Origin: Planctomonas deserti
GTDB taxonomy: Bacteria; Actinomycetota; Actinomycetes; Actinomycetales; Microbacteriaceae
Assembly: GCF_003067705.1 (NCBI RefSeq)
Contig: NZ_QANL01000001.1
Location: 62,001-126,000, forward strand
DNA: 64,000 nucleotides
Direction: 5' to 3'
Shown piece by piece: positions 53,838-62,345 of this stretch; within the stretch, counting starts at the first letter, position 1; each line of letters starts with the position of its first letter. The position numbers and the translations under genes are program-made. Under the pieces are notes generated by a model, which searched no databases, was not told the origin of the DNA, and was given only the letters and a program-made list of their open reading frames with translations.

Positions 53838-54677
53838 ATGACGGACCCTGCGCTGCTCGGCCCCGCCACCCCTCCCGCCCTCTCGGTGATGACGTGGAAC
53901 GTGCGACGGCGGTTGCCGCTCGCCCGGCGCTCGAGCCCGGACCGCTGGGACCGGCGCCGCGACGCGATCCGCGCCGTGCTGCAGACCGAGCGACCGACGG
54001 TGCTCGGGGTGCAGGAGGCGCTGCCCGAGCAGGTCGAGTGGATCGCGGCGAGCCTCGGCGCCCGGTGGGTGGGGCGCGGCCGGGACGCGGGCGGCGGCGG
54101 CGAGCACTGCGCCCTGTTCTACGACCCCGACCGGCTGACGCTGGAGCGGTGGCGGCAGTACGCGCTGAGCGACACCCCGACGGTCGCAGGGTCCCGGTCC
54201 TGGGGGAACCCCTGGCCGCGGGTCTTCGTCGTCGCGGACTTCACCGACGCCGCCACCGGCGCGGGCTTCCGTGTCGTCAACACGCACCTCGATCCCCTGT
54301 CCGGGCGCTCGCGCCGCCGCTCGGCGGAGCTGCTGCGTGACGTCGCCCGCGGCACGTGGCCCCCGCTCGGCGCGCCGCGGCCCACCCTCCTGATGGGCGA
54401 CGCGAACGCCGGTGTCGGCTCCCCCGCCCACCGGATCCTGACCGAGGCGCTCGTCGACACCTGGGATGCGGCCGGGACCCGGGCGTCTCCCGCCTGGCGC
54501 ACCTACTCCGGCTTCCGGCCTCCGCGGCAGGGCGACCGTATCGACTGGTTGCTGGCGACACCGGAGGTCGAGATCGACGTCGCGGGGATCAACGCCGCAC
54601 GCCCCGGCGGGGTCGCCCCCTCGGACCACGAGGCAGTGCAGGCGATCCTGCGCCTTCCGGTCAGGGTTGGTGGATAA
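53838..54677 (+). CDS. Endonuclease/exonuclease/phosphatase (EEP) family protein
   Basis: This 279-residue metal-dependent hydrolase of the DNase I/sphingomyelinase fold has an unknown substrate. Motifs run in order: MTWNVRR, VLGVQEAL with the metal Glu, VVNTHLDPLSGRSR, TLLMGDANAG and a C-terminal DHEAV. WLLATPEVEI precedes the last motif. There is no signal peptide. ATG 53838 is the natural start. It is followed 9 bp later by a membrane-protein gene. Confidence 0.9.
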   Translation: MTDPALLGPATPPALSVMTWNVRRRLPLARRSSPDRWDRRRDAIRAVLQTERPTVLGVQEALPEQVEWIAASLGARWVGRGRDAGGGGEHCALFYDPDRLTLERWRQYALSDTPTVAGSRSWGNPWPRVFVVADFTDAATGAGFRVVNTHLDPLSGRSRRRSAELLRDVARGTWPPLGAPRPTLLMGDANAGVGSPAHRILTEALVDTWDAAGTRASPAWRTYSGFRPPRQGDRIDWLLATPEVEIDVAGINAARPGGVAPSDHEAVQAILRLPVRVGG

Positions 54678-54686
54678 CCTTCCGCC

Positions 54687-55280
54687 ATGGTCGAGACGTT
54701 CCTCCGGGTTCCGCGCGACACCGGTGAGGTCGTGGCGGACGCCATCCGCCTGCTCGGGTTCATCAGCGGCGTCATCGCCGGCATGACCTTCGATCCCCTG
54801 CTGTTCGGCGTGTTCGGACTGGTCTCCATCGGGCTCGTGATGACGCGGTTCCTCGGCGTCCGGCCCGCGCTCGACATCACCACCTCGATCGTCCTGCTCG
54901 TCGCCGCGTGGGCGAATGCACTCGACCTGTACGTGCTGGCGCCGGCGATCGACATCCCGGTGCACCTGCTGCTGAACGGGCTGATCGCCGCGCTCGCCGT
55001 CGTGCTGTTCCAGCGGGTCGACGTGCTCCCCGAGCTCCCGGCGCGGGCGCTCGTCCTCGTCACCGTCGCCATCGGCTTCATGGCCGGAGTGCTGTGGGAG
55101 GTCGGCGAGTGGGCGGGGAACCGCTTCCTCGACCCCACGATCTTCGTCGCCTACGAGGACACCATCGGCGACCTCGTGGTCGGTGGCCTGGGCGCGCTGA
55201 TCGCGGGCCTCTCGATGCCGTGGGTCACCGCCGACAGCCGGTGGCAGGGCTCGCGGGAGGCCGCCCCCTCCTATAGGTAG
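54687..55280 (+). CDS. DUF2238/YjdF-like integral membrane protein
   Basis: This 197-residue protein has about five spans. The stretch GVLWEVGEWAGNRFLDPTIF followed by DTIGDLVVGGLGALIAG is the acidic motif of the YjdF/DUF2238 family. Function unknown. It lies close to the EEP gene and 65 bp before metY. Confidence 0.8.
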   Translation: MVETFLRVPRDTGEVVADAIRLLGFISGVIAGMTFDPLLFGVFGLVSIGLVMTRFLGVRPALDITTSIVLLVAAWANALDLYVLAPAIDIPVHLLLNGLIAALAVVLFQRVDVLPELPARALVLVTVAIGFMAGVLWEVGEWAGNRFLDPTIFVAYEDTIGDLVVGGLGALIAGLSMPWVTADSRWQGSREAAPSYR

Positions 55281-55345
55281 CGAGCATGGCGCCGTGTTAC
55301 GGTGCCGCCGCGGTCCGCTCCGGATGCTCGGGTAGCGTGACGCGC

Positions 55346-56638
55346 ATGGCAGATCGCGAGTACGGCTTTAAGACACGGTCCATCCACGCCGGGAACATCC
55401 CGGACGCGACGACCGGCGCCCGGGCCCTGCCCATCTACCAGTCCAGCGCGTTCGTCTTCGACGACACGGCGGACGCGGCCGCCCGCTTCGCCCTGCAGAA
55501 GTACGGCAACGTCTACTCCCGGCTGTCGAACCCCACCGTCGCGTCCTTCGAGGAGCGCATCGCGAGCCTCGAGGGCGGGCTCGGCGCGGTCGCCACGGCC
55601 AGCGGGCTGAGCGCGCAGTACATCACGTTCGCCTCCCTCGTCGGCGCGGGCGACCACATCGTGGCCTCCGCCAACCTCTACGGCGGCTCCATCACCCAGC
55701 TCGACGTGACCCTGCGCCGGTTCGGGGTCGAGACCACCTTCGTGCAGTCCTCGCACGCCGAGGACTACGCCGCCGCGATCACCGACCGCACCAAGGTGCT
55801 GTTCGCCGAGACCGTGGCGAACCCGTCCGGCGAGATCGCCGACATCGAGGGCCTCGCCGCCGTGGCCCACGCCGCGGGCATTCCGCTCATCATCGACTCG
55901 ACCATCGCGACCCCCTACCTCAACCGGCCGATCGAGTGGGGCGCGGACATCGTGATTCACTCCGCCACGAAGTTCCTCGGCGGCCACGGCTCGACGCTCG
56001 GCGGCGTGGTCGTGGAGTCCGGCCTGTTCGACTGGGACAGCCCCCGCTTCCCGCTGTTCGACCAGCCGGTCGCCAGCTACGGCGGCCTCAACTGGTCGGG
56101 CAACTTCGGCGAGTACGCGTTCCTCACCCGCCTCCGCGCGGAGCAGCTGCGCGACATCGGCCCCGTGCTCGCCCCGCACTCCGCCTTCCTGCTCGCGCAG
56201 GGCGTCGAGACGCTGCCCTACCGCCTGCAGGCCCACGTCGACAACGCGCGCGTCGTGGCGGAGTGGCTGGACGCCGACCCGCGCATCGCCTCCGTGAACT
56301 GGGCGGGCCTCCCCGCCCACCCGCACCACGAGCGGGCGCAGAAGTACCTACCGAAGGGGCCCGGCTCCGTCTTCAGCTTCGAGGTGAAGGGCGGCCGCGC
56401 GGTCGGTCAGCGCTTCATCGAGTCCGTCGAGCTCGCCAGCCACCTTGCGAACATCGGCGACGCGAAGACCCTCGTCATCCACCCCGCCTCCACGACGCAC
56501 GCCCAGCTCACCGAGGCGCAGCTGCTCGACGCGGGCGTGCTGCCCGGCATCGTGCGGCTCAGCGTCGGCATCGAGGACGTGGAGGACATCATCTACGATC
56601 TCGACCAGGCGCTGGACGCCGCCACGAAGGAGGCCTGA
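55346..56638 (+). CDS. metY: O-acetylhomoserine aminocarboxypropyltransferase (sulfhydrylase)
   Basis: This 430-residue PLP enzyme makes homocysteine from O-acetylhomoserine and sulfide. EYGFKTRSIHAG begins the protein. YSRLSNPTVASFEERIASLEGG, the PLP lysine in HSATKFLGGHGS, and NLYGGSITQLDVTLRRFG are MetY features. A second paralogue (14802-16109) lies in the ABC/monooxygenase run. ATG 55346 follows the mini-gap after the membrane-protein gene; no SAM riboswitch was recognised. The CoA-binding-protein gene follows 2 bp after the stop. Confidence 0.95.
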   Translation: MADREYGFKTRSIHAGNIPDATTGARALPIYQSSAFVFDDTADAAARFALQKYGNVYSRLSNPTVASFEERIASLEGGLGAVATASGLSAQYITFASLVGAGDHIVASANLYGGSITQLDVTLRRFGVETTFVQSSHAEDYAAAITDRTKVLFAETVANPSGEIADIEGLAAVAHAAGIPLIIDSTIATPYLNRPIEWGADIVIHSATKFLGGHGSTLGGVVVESGLFDWDSPRFPLFDQPVASYGGLNWSGNFGEYAFLTRLRAEQLRDIGPVLAPHSAFLLAQGVETLPYRLQAHVDNARVVAEWLDADPRIASVNWAGLPAHPHHERAQKYLPKGPGSVFSFEVKGGRAVGQRFIESVELASHLANIGDAKTLVIHPASTTHAQLTEAQLLDAGVLPGIVRLSVGIEDVEDIIYDLDQALDAATKEA

Positions 56639-56640
56639 GC

Positions 56641-57303
56641 ATGAGCTTCGACACCGGCGGGCTGCCCGCCGCCCAGACCAGCGCGCATCCCGCCGCGACG
56701 CCCGACTCCGGCCCCACCGCGCCCGTCGACGAGACGCCGGGCACCACGACGGCGGTGCTCTCCAACGGCCTCACCTGCGAGATCCCGCGCTCGAGCCCCC
56801 TGGCGAAGCTGCTGAAGTCGCAGCGCACCTGGGTGGGACCAAGCGCCAGGGAGCGGCAGGCGATCCTGCGCCGCGCGAAGTCCGTCGCCATCGTCGGCGC
56901 CTCGCCGAACACCACGCGGTCGAGCTACTTCGTCGGCACCTACCTTCTGCAGTCGAGCGACTACCGGGTCTACTTCGTGAACCCCAACGCCGACACGATC
57001 CTCGGCCAGAAGGCGTACCCGGATCTCGCCTCGCTGCCCGAGGTGCCGGACATCGTCGACGTCTTCCGCAAGGCGGGCGACATCCCGAGCGTCGTGGACG
57101 ACGTGCTCGCCTCCGGCGCGAAGACCATCTGGGTGCAGCTCGGCATCTGGAACCAGGAGGCGGCGGAGTACGCGGAGAGCAAGGGCCTGACCACCGTCAT
57201 GGACCGCTGCATCAAGGTGGAGCACGCCCGCTTCCACGGCGGACTGCACCTGCTCGGCTTCGACACGGGCGTCATCTCGTCGCGCAAGGCGGGCGCACGC
57301 TAG
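56641..57303 (+). CDS. CoA-binding-domain protein
   Basis: This 220-residue protein has a Rossmann CoA-binding fold (SVAIVGASPNTTRSSYFVG, YRVYFVNPNADTILGQKAYPDLASLP, KTIWVQLGIWN). It has a disordered Ala/Pro/Thr-rich N-terminus of ~45 residues. The family frequently follows MetY, suggesting that it senses or holds an acyl-CoA linked to acetyl-homoserine supply; this is inference. ATG 56641 is 2 bp after the metY stop. Confidence 0.9.
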   Translation: MSFDTGGLPAAQTSAHPAATPDSGPTAPVDETPGTTTAVLSNGLTCEIPRSSPLAKLLKSQRTWVGPSARERQAILRRAKSVAIVGASPNTTRSSYFVGTYLLQSSDYRVYFVNPNADTILGQKAYPDLASLPEVPDIVDVFRKAGDIPSVVDDVLASGAKTIWVQLGIWNQEAAEYAESKGLTTVMDRCIKVEHARFHGGLHLLGFDTGVISSRKAGAR

Positions 57304-57362
57304 CACGGTCGGAATTTCCTCGCTCGGGGTTCTCGATCAGGCCTTCGTTCCTAGAATGAAGG

Positions 57363-58607
57363 ATGCCCGTCACAATGAGGTCGATCGCCACAGCCGTCCC
57401 GAGGACCACGTTCTCCCAGCCCGTCGTGCGGGACGTGTTCGCACAGCAGCCCGACCTCGGCCGGCTGGCCAAGCGCCTGATCGGCGCCGCGTTCGACGCT
57501 TCCGGCATCGAGCGCAGGCACACGGTGATCGAGGAGCTCGACTTCGAGGACCGGCCCGGTGACTCCGTCTTCTACGACTCCGCGTCCGGCCGCATGCTCT
57601 CACCGGGCACCCGGGTGCGCAACGAGCTCTACATCGCTCAGGCGGCACCGCTGTTCCTCGAGGCCGGCCGGAAGGCGCTCGAGGCGTGCCCCGAGCTCCG
57701 GCCGGAGGACGTGACGCACGTCATCACCGTGTCCTGCACGGGGTTCTACGCTCCGGGGCCGGACTACCAGGTCGTGCGCGAGCTCGGCCTTGCGACGACG
57801 ACGCAGCGCTTCCACATCGGCTTCATGGGCTGCTACGCCGCCTTCCCCGCCCTGCGCGCGGCGAAGGCGTTCTGCGAGGCGGACCCGGACGCGGTCGTGC
57901 TCGTGATCAGCGCGGAGCTGTGCTCCCTGCACGTGCGCAGCTCCAACGACCCGGACCAGATCGTGGCCGCCTCGGTCTTCGCCGACGGCGCGTCGGCCGC
58001 GGTCGTGACGGGCCGCACTCCTCCGCCCGACGCGGCGACGCTGCGCATCGACCACCTGACCACCGAGCTCACCCCGGTCGGCGAGGCCGACATGGCGTGG
58101 AAGATCGGCGACGAGGGCTTCGAGATGGTGCTGAGCAGCTACGTGCCGAAGATCATCGACGAGCACATCGAAGGCGCCCTCTCGCCGCTGCTCGCGCACG
58201 AGCCGCACCTCGCCGAGGCGCCCTACCGCGACATCGAGCACTGGGCGATCCACCCCGGCGGCCGCAGCATCCTCGACAAGGTCGAGGGCAAGCTGGGGCT
58301 CAGCGAGAAGCAGCTCGCCCCCTCGCGCGACACACTGCGCGACTACGGCAACATGTCGAGCGCGACCATCCTGTTCGTCCTCAAGCAGATCCTCGAGGGA
58401 CCCGTCGAGGGCGGCGGCGAGCGCGTCTGCGCCATGGCGTTCGGACCGGGGCTCACGGTCGAGGCCGGCCTGCTCACCCGGGTCCCCGCCAGCGTCCCTG
58501 CCGCCGCCGCGGACCCCGCCGCCGGGTCGAGCGCGGACACCCGGGTCCCCGACACCGCCGACGGGGCCGAGTCGGCCGCGGAGGCGCTCGTTCCCGCCGC
58601 GCTGTGA
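57363..58607 (+). CDS. Type III polyketide synthase
   Basis: This 414-residue chalcone-synthase-fold enzyme condenses acyl-CoA with malonyl-CoA to pyrone, resorcinol or quinone precursors. The catalytic triad is complete: C157 (GFMGCYAAF), H297 (WAIHPGGRSILD) and N330 (YGNMSSATILF). VSCTGFYAPGPD lines the pocket. An Ala-rich C-terminal extension (~380-414) is not part of the fold. The product is probably a phenolic lipid, judging by the methyltransferase and FAD monooxygenase that follow with 4- and 8-nt overlaps (compare srsABC of Streptomyces griseus). Confidence 0.93.
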   Translation: MPVTMRSIATAVPRTTFSQPVVRDVFAQQPDLGRLAKRLIGAAFDASGIERRHTVIEELDFEDRPGDSVFYDSASGRMLSPGTRVRNELYIAQAAPLFLEAGRKALEACPELRPEDVTHVITVSCTGFYAPGPDYQVVRELGLATTTQRFHIGFMGCYAAFPALRAAKAFCEADPDAVVLVISAELCSLHVRSSNDPDQIVAASVFADGASAAVVTGRTPPPDAATLRIDHLTTELTPVGEADMAWKIGDEGFEMVLSSYVPKIIDEHIEGALSPLLAHEPHLAEAPYRDIEHWAIHPGGRSILDKVEGKLGLSEKQLAPSRDTLRDYGNMSSATILFVLKQILEGPVEGGGERVCAMAFGPGLTVEAGLLTRVPASVPAAAADPAAGSSADTRVPDTADGAESAAEALVPAAL

Positions 58608-59317
58608 GCCGGTTCGTCCTCTCCTCGCGGGCGACCGACGCCCGCGAGATCATGGACGACCCCGGCTGCGACCCGCGCGCCCTCGAGCGCACCTACCACC
58701 ACTTCCGGGTGGTAAACCGGGTCGTGGCGGGCTGGCGGTCGACCTACCGGCATCTGCTCCGCCCCGCCTTCGTGCGGGGACGCGAGAACACCCTGCTCGA
58801 CATCGGCTCCGGGGGCGGCGACGTGCCGCGCCTGCTCGCCGCCTGGGCGGCGCGTGACGGCTTCCGGCTGCGGATCACCGCGATCGACCCCGATCCCCGC
58901 GCGCAGGCGTACGCCTCCGTTCAGCCGCCGGTGCCCGGCCTCACCTTCCGGGCGGCGCTGAGCGGGGACCTCGTAACCGAGGGCGCCCGGTTCGATCTCG
59001 TCACCTCCAACCACGTGCTGCACCACCTGTCGCCGGCCGAGCTCGCCGCGCTGCTCGCGGATTCGGAGCGGCTGTCCGCGAGGCTCGCCGTGCACAGCGA
59101 CATCGAGCGCAGTCCGCTCGCCTACGCCGCGTTCTCGATGGGCACGTGGCCGTTCTTCCGCGACTCCTTCATCCGCGCCGACGGCCTCACCTCCATCCGG
59201 CGCAGCTTCACCGGCCCCGAACTGCGGGCGGTGGCACCGGCGGGCTGGACCGTCGAGAACCGGTTCCCCTTCCGGAACCTGCTCGTCCACCGCGCCCCGG
59301 GCGTGCCACGTGCATGA
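58604..59317 (+). CDS. Class I SAM-dependent methyltransferase
   Basis: This 237-residue Rossmann methyltransferase has motif I LLDIGSGGGDVPRLLAAW, acidic TAIDPDPRAQAYA, and FDLVTSNHVLHHLSPAELAALL. It probably methylates the polyketide. It differs from the membrane methyltransferase SrsB of the classical srs operon. GTG 58604 overlaps the synthase stop (GTGA). Confidence 0.92.
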   Translation: MSRFVLSSRATDAREIMDDPGCDPRALERTYHHFRVVNRVVAGWRSTYRHLLRPAFVRGRENTLLDIGSGGGDVPRLLAAWAARDGFRLRITAIDPDPRAQAYASVQPPVPGLTFRAALSGDLVTEGARFDLVTSNHVLHHLSPAELAALLADSERLSARLAVHSDIERSPLAYAAFSMGTWPFFRDSFIRADGLTSIRRSFTGPELRAVAPAGWTVENRFPFRNLLVHRAPGVPRA

Positions 59318-60461
59318 TGTGGTCGTGGTGGGGGCGGGCCCGGTCGGCCTGATGCTCGCGGCCCAGCTCGCCCAGGGCGGCGCGGACGTGCGCGTGTTCG
59401 AGAGGCGCGCGGAGCGGTCGGCCCACAGCCGCGCGATCGGCATCCACCCGCCCTCGCTCGACGCCCTGGCCGGCGTGGGCGTGCGCGACGCCGTCGTCGC
59501 GGAGGGCCGGCGCATCACCGCCGGCGTCGGCCGCTGCGGCGGGCGCGACCTCGGCACCCTCCCGCTCACCCGGGTCTCCCCGAGCCATCCGTTCGTCATC
59601 ACGCTGCCGCAGAACCGCACGGAGGAGCTGCTCGAGGCGCGGCTCGAGCAGCTCTCCCCCGGCGCCCTCCGCCGCGGCGTCGGCGTGCGCTCGGCGACCG
59701 CCGGGGAGGACGGCATGAGCGTGCAGACCGAGGACGGCGGCGAGTTGTCGGCCCGGTTCGTGGTGGCCGCCGACGGCGGCCGGAGTACCCTGCGCGACGC
59801 CGCCGGGATCGCGGTGCGCCGGCGCACGCACCCCGACACCTACCTGATGGGCGACTTCCCGGACGACACGGCGGACGGCGACCTCGCCGTGCTCTACCTC
59901 GAGCCCGGCGGCGTCGTCGAGTCCTTCCCGCTGCCCGGCGGCGTGCGCCGGTGGGTCGCCCGCACGTCGGAGCTCGAGTCGGACCCGTCGGCGGACCGGC
60001 TCGCCCGACTCGTGGAGGATCGGACCGGTGAGCGGCTGGAAGCCTCACGCAACACCATGCTCAGCGCGTTCTCGGTGCAGCGCGGCATCGCGGAACGCCT
60101 CGGCCGGGGCCGGCTGCTGCTCGCGGGCGACGCCGCCCACGAGGTGAGCCCCATCGGCGGCCAGGGCATGAACCTCGGCTGGCTGGATGCGGCCGCGCTC
60201 GCGCCGCTCGTGCTCGCCGCGCTGCGCGACGGCACCGCGTCGCGACCCGGCGCCGGCATCGATGCGGCCGCATTCGCCCGGTACGAGCGCGACCGGCTGC
60301 GAGCCGCCCGCCGCGCCGCACTGCTGTCCGAGGCGAACATGGCCCTCGGCCGACCCAGCCGCGGCGCCACCCTCGCCCTCCGCAACGCCACCATCCGGGC
60401 GCTCGTCCGCACACCGGTGCGCGGCGCCGTGGCGTCCGCGTTCGCGATGCGCTGGTCCTGA
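59310..60461 (+). CDS. FAD-dependent monooxygenase (PHBH-type)
   Basis: This 383-residue aromatic hydroxylase has the FAD Rossmann motif VVVGAGPVGLMLAAQLAQGG, the DG motif VVAADGGRSTLR, and GRLLLAGDAAHEVSPIGGQGMNLGWLDA. It would oxidise the methylated resorcinol towards a hydroquinone or quinone. GTG 59310 gives an 8-nt overlap with the methyltransferase. Confidence 0.93.
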   Translation: MHDVVVVGAGPVGLMLAAQLAQGGADVRVFERRAERSAHSRAIGIHPPSLDALAGVGVRDAVVAEGRRITAGVGRCGGRDLGTLPLTRVSPSHPFVITLPQNRTEELLEARLEQLSPGALRRGVGVRSATAGEDGMSVQTEDGGELSARFVVAADGGRSTLRDAAGIAVRRRTHPDTYLMGDFPDDTADGDLAVLYLEPGGVVESFPLPGGVRRWVARTSELESDPSADRLARLVEDRTGERLEASRNTMLSAFSVQRGIAERLGRGRLLLAGDAAHEVSPIGGQGMNLGWLDAAALAPLVLAALRDGTASRPGAGIDAAAFARYERDRLRAARRAALLSEANMALGRPSRGATLALRNATIRALVRTPVRGAVASAFAMRWS

Positions 60462-60515
60462 CCGCTCGCTGAATCGGTGCGGTCGCGGATGTTCTTCCCG
60501 GCCGGAGGCGACAGG

Positions 60516-61652
60516 ATGGGGCGGATGCGACTCCCCTCCCTGGCGTTCGACCCCCGCGCCGTGCCGTCGCGGCTCCGTTCCGCGTTCCCCCCGTCGCGGC
60601 TCGTCTTCGCGGCGAAGACCGCCTTCGCCGCCGCCATCGCGTGGTGGCTCGGCGGTCTGCTCCCCGAGCCTCTGCGCGACTACTCCTACTACGCCGCCTT
60701 CGGCGCGGTGATCAGCATGAGCGCGACGGTCATCGGCACGCTCCGCTACGGCCTGCAGACCCTGCTCGGACTCGGGCTCGGCATCCTGATCGCCCTTGCG
60801 CTGCTTCCGTTCGACGCGCCGGCGGTCGTCGAGATCGCCATCGTGGTCGCGGTCGGTGTCTCGCTCGGCGGCATCCGCCGGCTCGGCGCGGGCCGGGACT
60901 ACGTCGCGGTCGCCGCCCTCTTCGTGCTGGTGATCGGCGGCACCGACCCCGAGCCGTTCTCGCTCTCCTATCTCCTGCAGACGGGCATGGGCGCGGTGGT
61001 CGGGCTCCTCGTCAACCTGCTCGTGCTCCCGCCGCTGCGCATCGACGCCGCCGTCGCGAAGATGTCCGGCTTCCGGGCGTCGATCGCGACGTACCTCGAC
61101 GACATGGGGACGGCCCTCACCGAAGACTGGCCGCCAGCGCACGAGGACTGGGCGGCGTCCACGGAGGGGCTCGCCGACACCGCCGCCGACGTGCGTGCCG
61201 CCCTGCAGGAGGCCGCGGACAGCCGGCGGGCCAACCCGCGCGCCCGGCTGCACCGCCGGGACGCCGACCAGGACGAGCGCGATCTCGAGATCATGGAGCG
61301 GGTCGGCTTCCATGTGCGCAACATCAGCGACACACTGGCGAGCGTGGTGTGGAAGTCCCCCTTCGACGTGAGCCTCCCGGACGATGCCCTCGAGCCGCTG
61401 AGCGTCGCGCTGCACGCCTCCGCCGACCTCGTGCGGGCGTGGAAGACGGGCGAGGATCAGGACGACCGGCTGCGGGACGCCCGCCACGCTCTCGATGCCC
61501 TGTTCGCCCGGCTGAGCGACGAGCGGGTGGCCAACCGCGACCCGGACGGCACCGCCGCATCCGTGGCCCTCGACCTGCGCCGGATCGTGCTGTCGATCCA
61601 GCCCCGCCTGCAGTCCACCGATGGGCCCCCGGAACGGGGGCGCGTCGCATGA
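60516..61652 (+). CDS. FUSC/aromatic acid exporter family membrane protein
   Basis: This 378-residue protein has an N-terminal half with six spans (~28-165, starting RLVFAAKTAFAAAIAWWLGG). A long cytoplasmic helical C-terminus follows (DERDLEIMERVGFHVRNISDTLASVV). This is half a FUSC/ArAE repeat, so it probably dimerises. ATG 60516 has GGAGG 7 nt upstream and is preferred over GTG 60477. Its place after the polyketide cassette suggests export of the phenolic product, an inference. Confidence 0.85.
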   Translation: MGRMRLPSLAFDPRAVPSRLRSAFPPSRLVFAAKTAFAAAIAWWLGGLLPEPLRDYSYYAAFGAVISMSATVIGTLRYGLQTLLGLGLGILIALALLPFDAPAVVEIAIVVAVGVSLGGIRRLGAGRDYVAVAALFVLVIGGTDPEPFSLSYLLQTGMGAVVGLLVNLLVLPPLRIDAAVAKMSGFRASIATYLDDMGTALTEDWPPAHEDWAASTEGLADTAADVRAALQEAADSRRANPRARLHRRDADQDERDLEIMERVGFHVRNISDTLASVVWKSPFDVSLPDDALEPLSVALHASADLVRAWKTGEDQDDRLRDARHALDALFARLSDERVANRDPDGTAASVALDLRRIVLSIQPRLQSTDGPPERGRVA

Positions 61653-61828
61653 ATCGACGTCCCTCCCTGCTCGTGCCCTTCGCCATCGTCGTGGTCTGCG
61701 GGAGCGTACTCAGCCTCCTCGCGATGCTCCTGCACATAACCGTTTTGGTGCCGTGGCTGGTCATTGGCACATTAATTTTCGGAACCCGCACCTGGAGCCA
61801 ATACGCCCGGTCACGGCGGGATTCATAA
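61649..61828 (+). CDS. Small two-span membrane protein coupled to the FUSC gene
   Basis: This 59-residue protein has two hydrophobic stretches (residues 8-30 VPFAIVVVCGSVLSLLAML and 33-46) and a basic end. Its ATG overlaps the FUSC stop by 4 nt. Codon use is unlike its neighbours: ATA, TTG, TTA, ATT and CAA cluster in the last 30 codons, in a locally AT-rich patch. It could be an accessory subunit of the exporter; no family recognised. Confidence 0.75.
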   Translation: MNRRPSLLVPFAIVVVCGSVLSLLAMLLHITVLVPWLVIGTLIFGTRTWSQYARSRRDS

Positions 61829-61843
61829 ATAACGATTGTTATT
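61828..61843 (+). terminator. AT-rich hairpin after the small membrane protein
   Basis: AATAAC and GTTATT pair around GATT and are followed by CTTTTC, directly at the stop codon. The stem is weak for this genome. The AT-rich patch may also be part of the promoter of the stress-protein gene downstream, where TTGACA occurs at 61900-61905. Confidence 0.4.
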
Positions 61844-61954
61844 CTTTTCTCGCCTGAGAGGAATCTTCCACTTTGCTGCTGAACTTCTTCGTGCCAGTGT
61901 TGACATCAGTAACCCCCGCGTTCGGGGGTCATGAACAACGTTTAGGAGTAAGTC

Positions 61955-62224
61955 ATGGGCATCATCGGTTTTCTGATTCTGGGTCTGATCGCCGGCGCCA
62001 TCGCGAAGCTGATCCTCCCGGGTAGGCAGGGTGGTGGCTGGCTCATCACCCTCGTTCTCGGCGTGGTGGGAGCGCTTCTCGGCGGGTTCCTCGGCGGCCT
62101 CATCCTCAACCGCCCGCTGGGCGATTTCTTCGACATCTGGACGTGGGTTCTTGCCATCCTCGGCTCGATCATCGTGCTCCTGATTTACGGCGCGGTCACC
62201 AACCGCGGTCGCTCGCGCGCGTAA
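61955..62224 (+). CDS. GlsB/YeaQ/YmgE-family stress response membrane protein
   Basis: This 89-residue protein has three spans. MGIIGFLILGLIAGAIAKLILPG and GALLGGFLGGLI (the GGxxGG-rich family motif) are unmistakable. It belongs to the transglycosylase-associated/YeaQ family, induced under general or osmotic stress. AGGAG lies 6 nt before the ATG. Its leader contains TTGACA at 61900 and an ACCCCC/GGGGGT hairpin at ~61910-61929. Confidence 0.95.
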   Translation: MGIIGFLILGLIAGAIAKLILPGRQGGGWLITLVLGVVGALLGGFLGGLILNRPLGDFFDIWTWVLAILGSIIVLLIYGAVTNRGRSRA

Positions 62225-62241
62225 CACCGCTCGGAACGACG

Positions 62242-62273
62242 AGACCCCGGGAGCCGCAAGGCTTCCGGGGTCT
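62242..62273 (+). terminator. Terminator of the YeaQ-type gene
   Basis: A 14-bp stem (AGACCCCGGGAGCC with GGCTTCCGGGGTCT, one G-T pair) closes a GCAA tetraloop and is followed by TCGTGGTTTCC. It begins 18 nt after the stop codon. Confidence 0.9.
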
Positions 62274-62345
62274 TCGTGGTTTCCGGGGCCCGTTCACCCC
62301 ACTGGTCGGGGTGAGCGCGTCGCGACCGCGACGTATGCTCGGAGC

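Noticed and set aside
55281-55345. Riboswitch ahead of metY
   Set aside because: Only 65 bp are available and no conserved motif is present.
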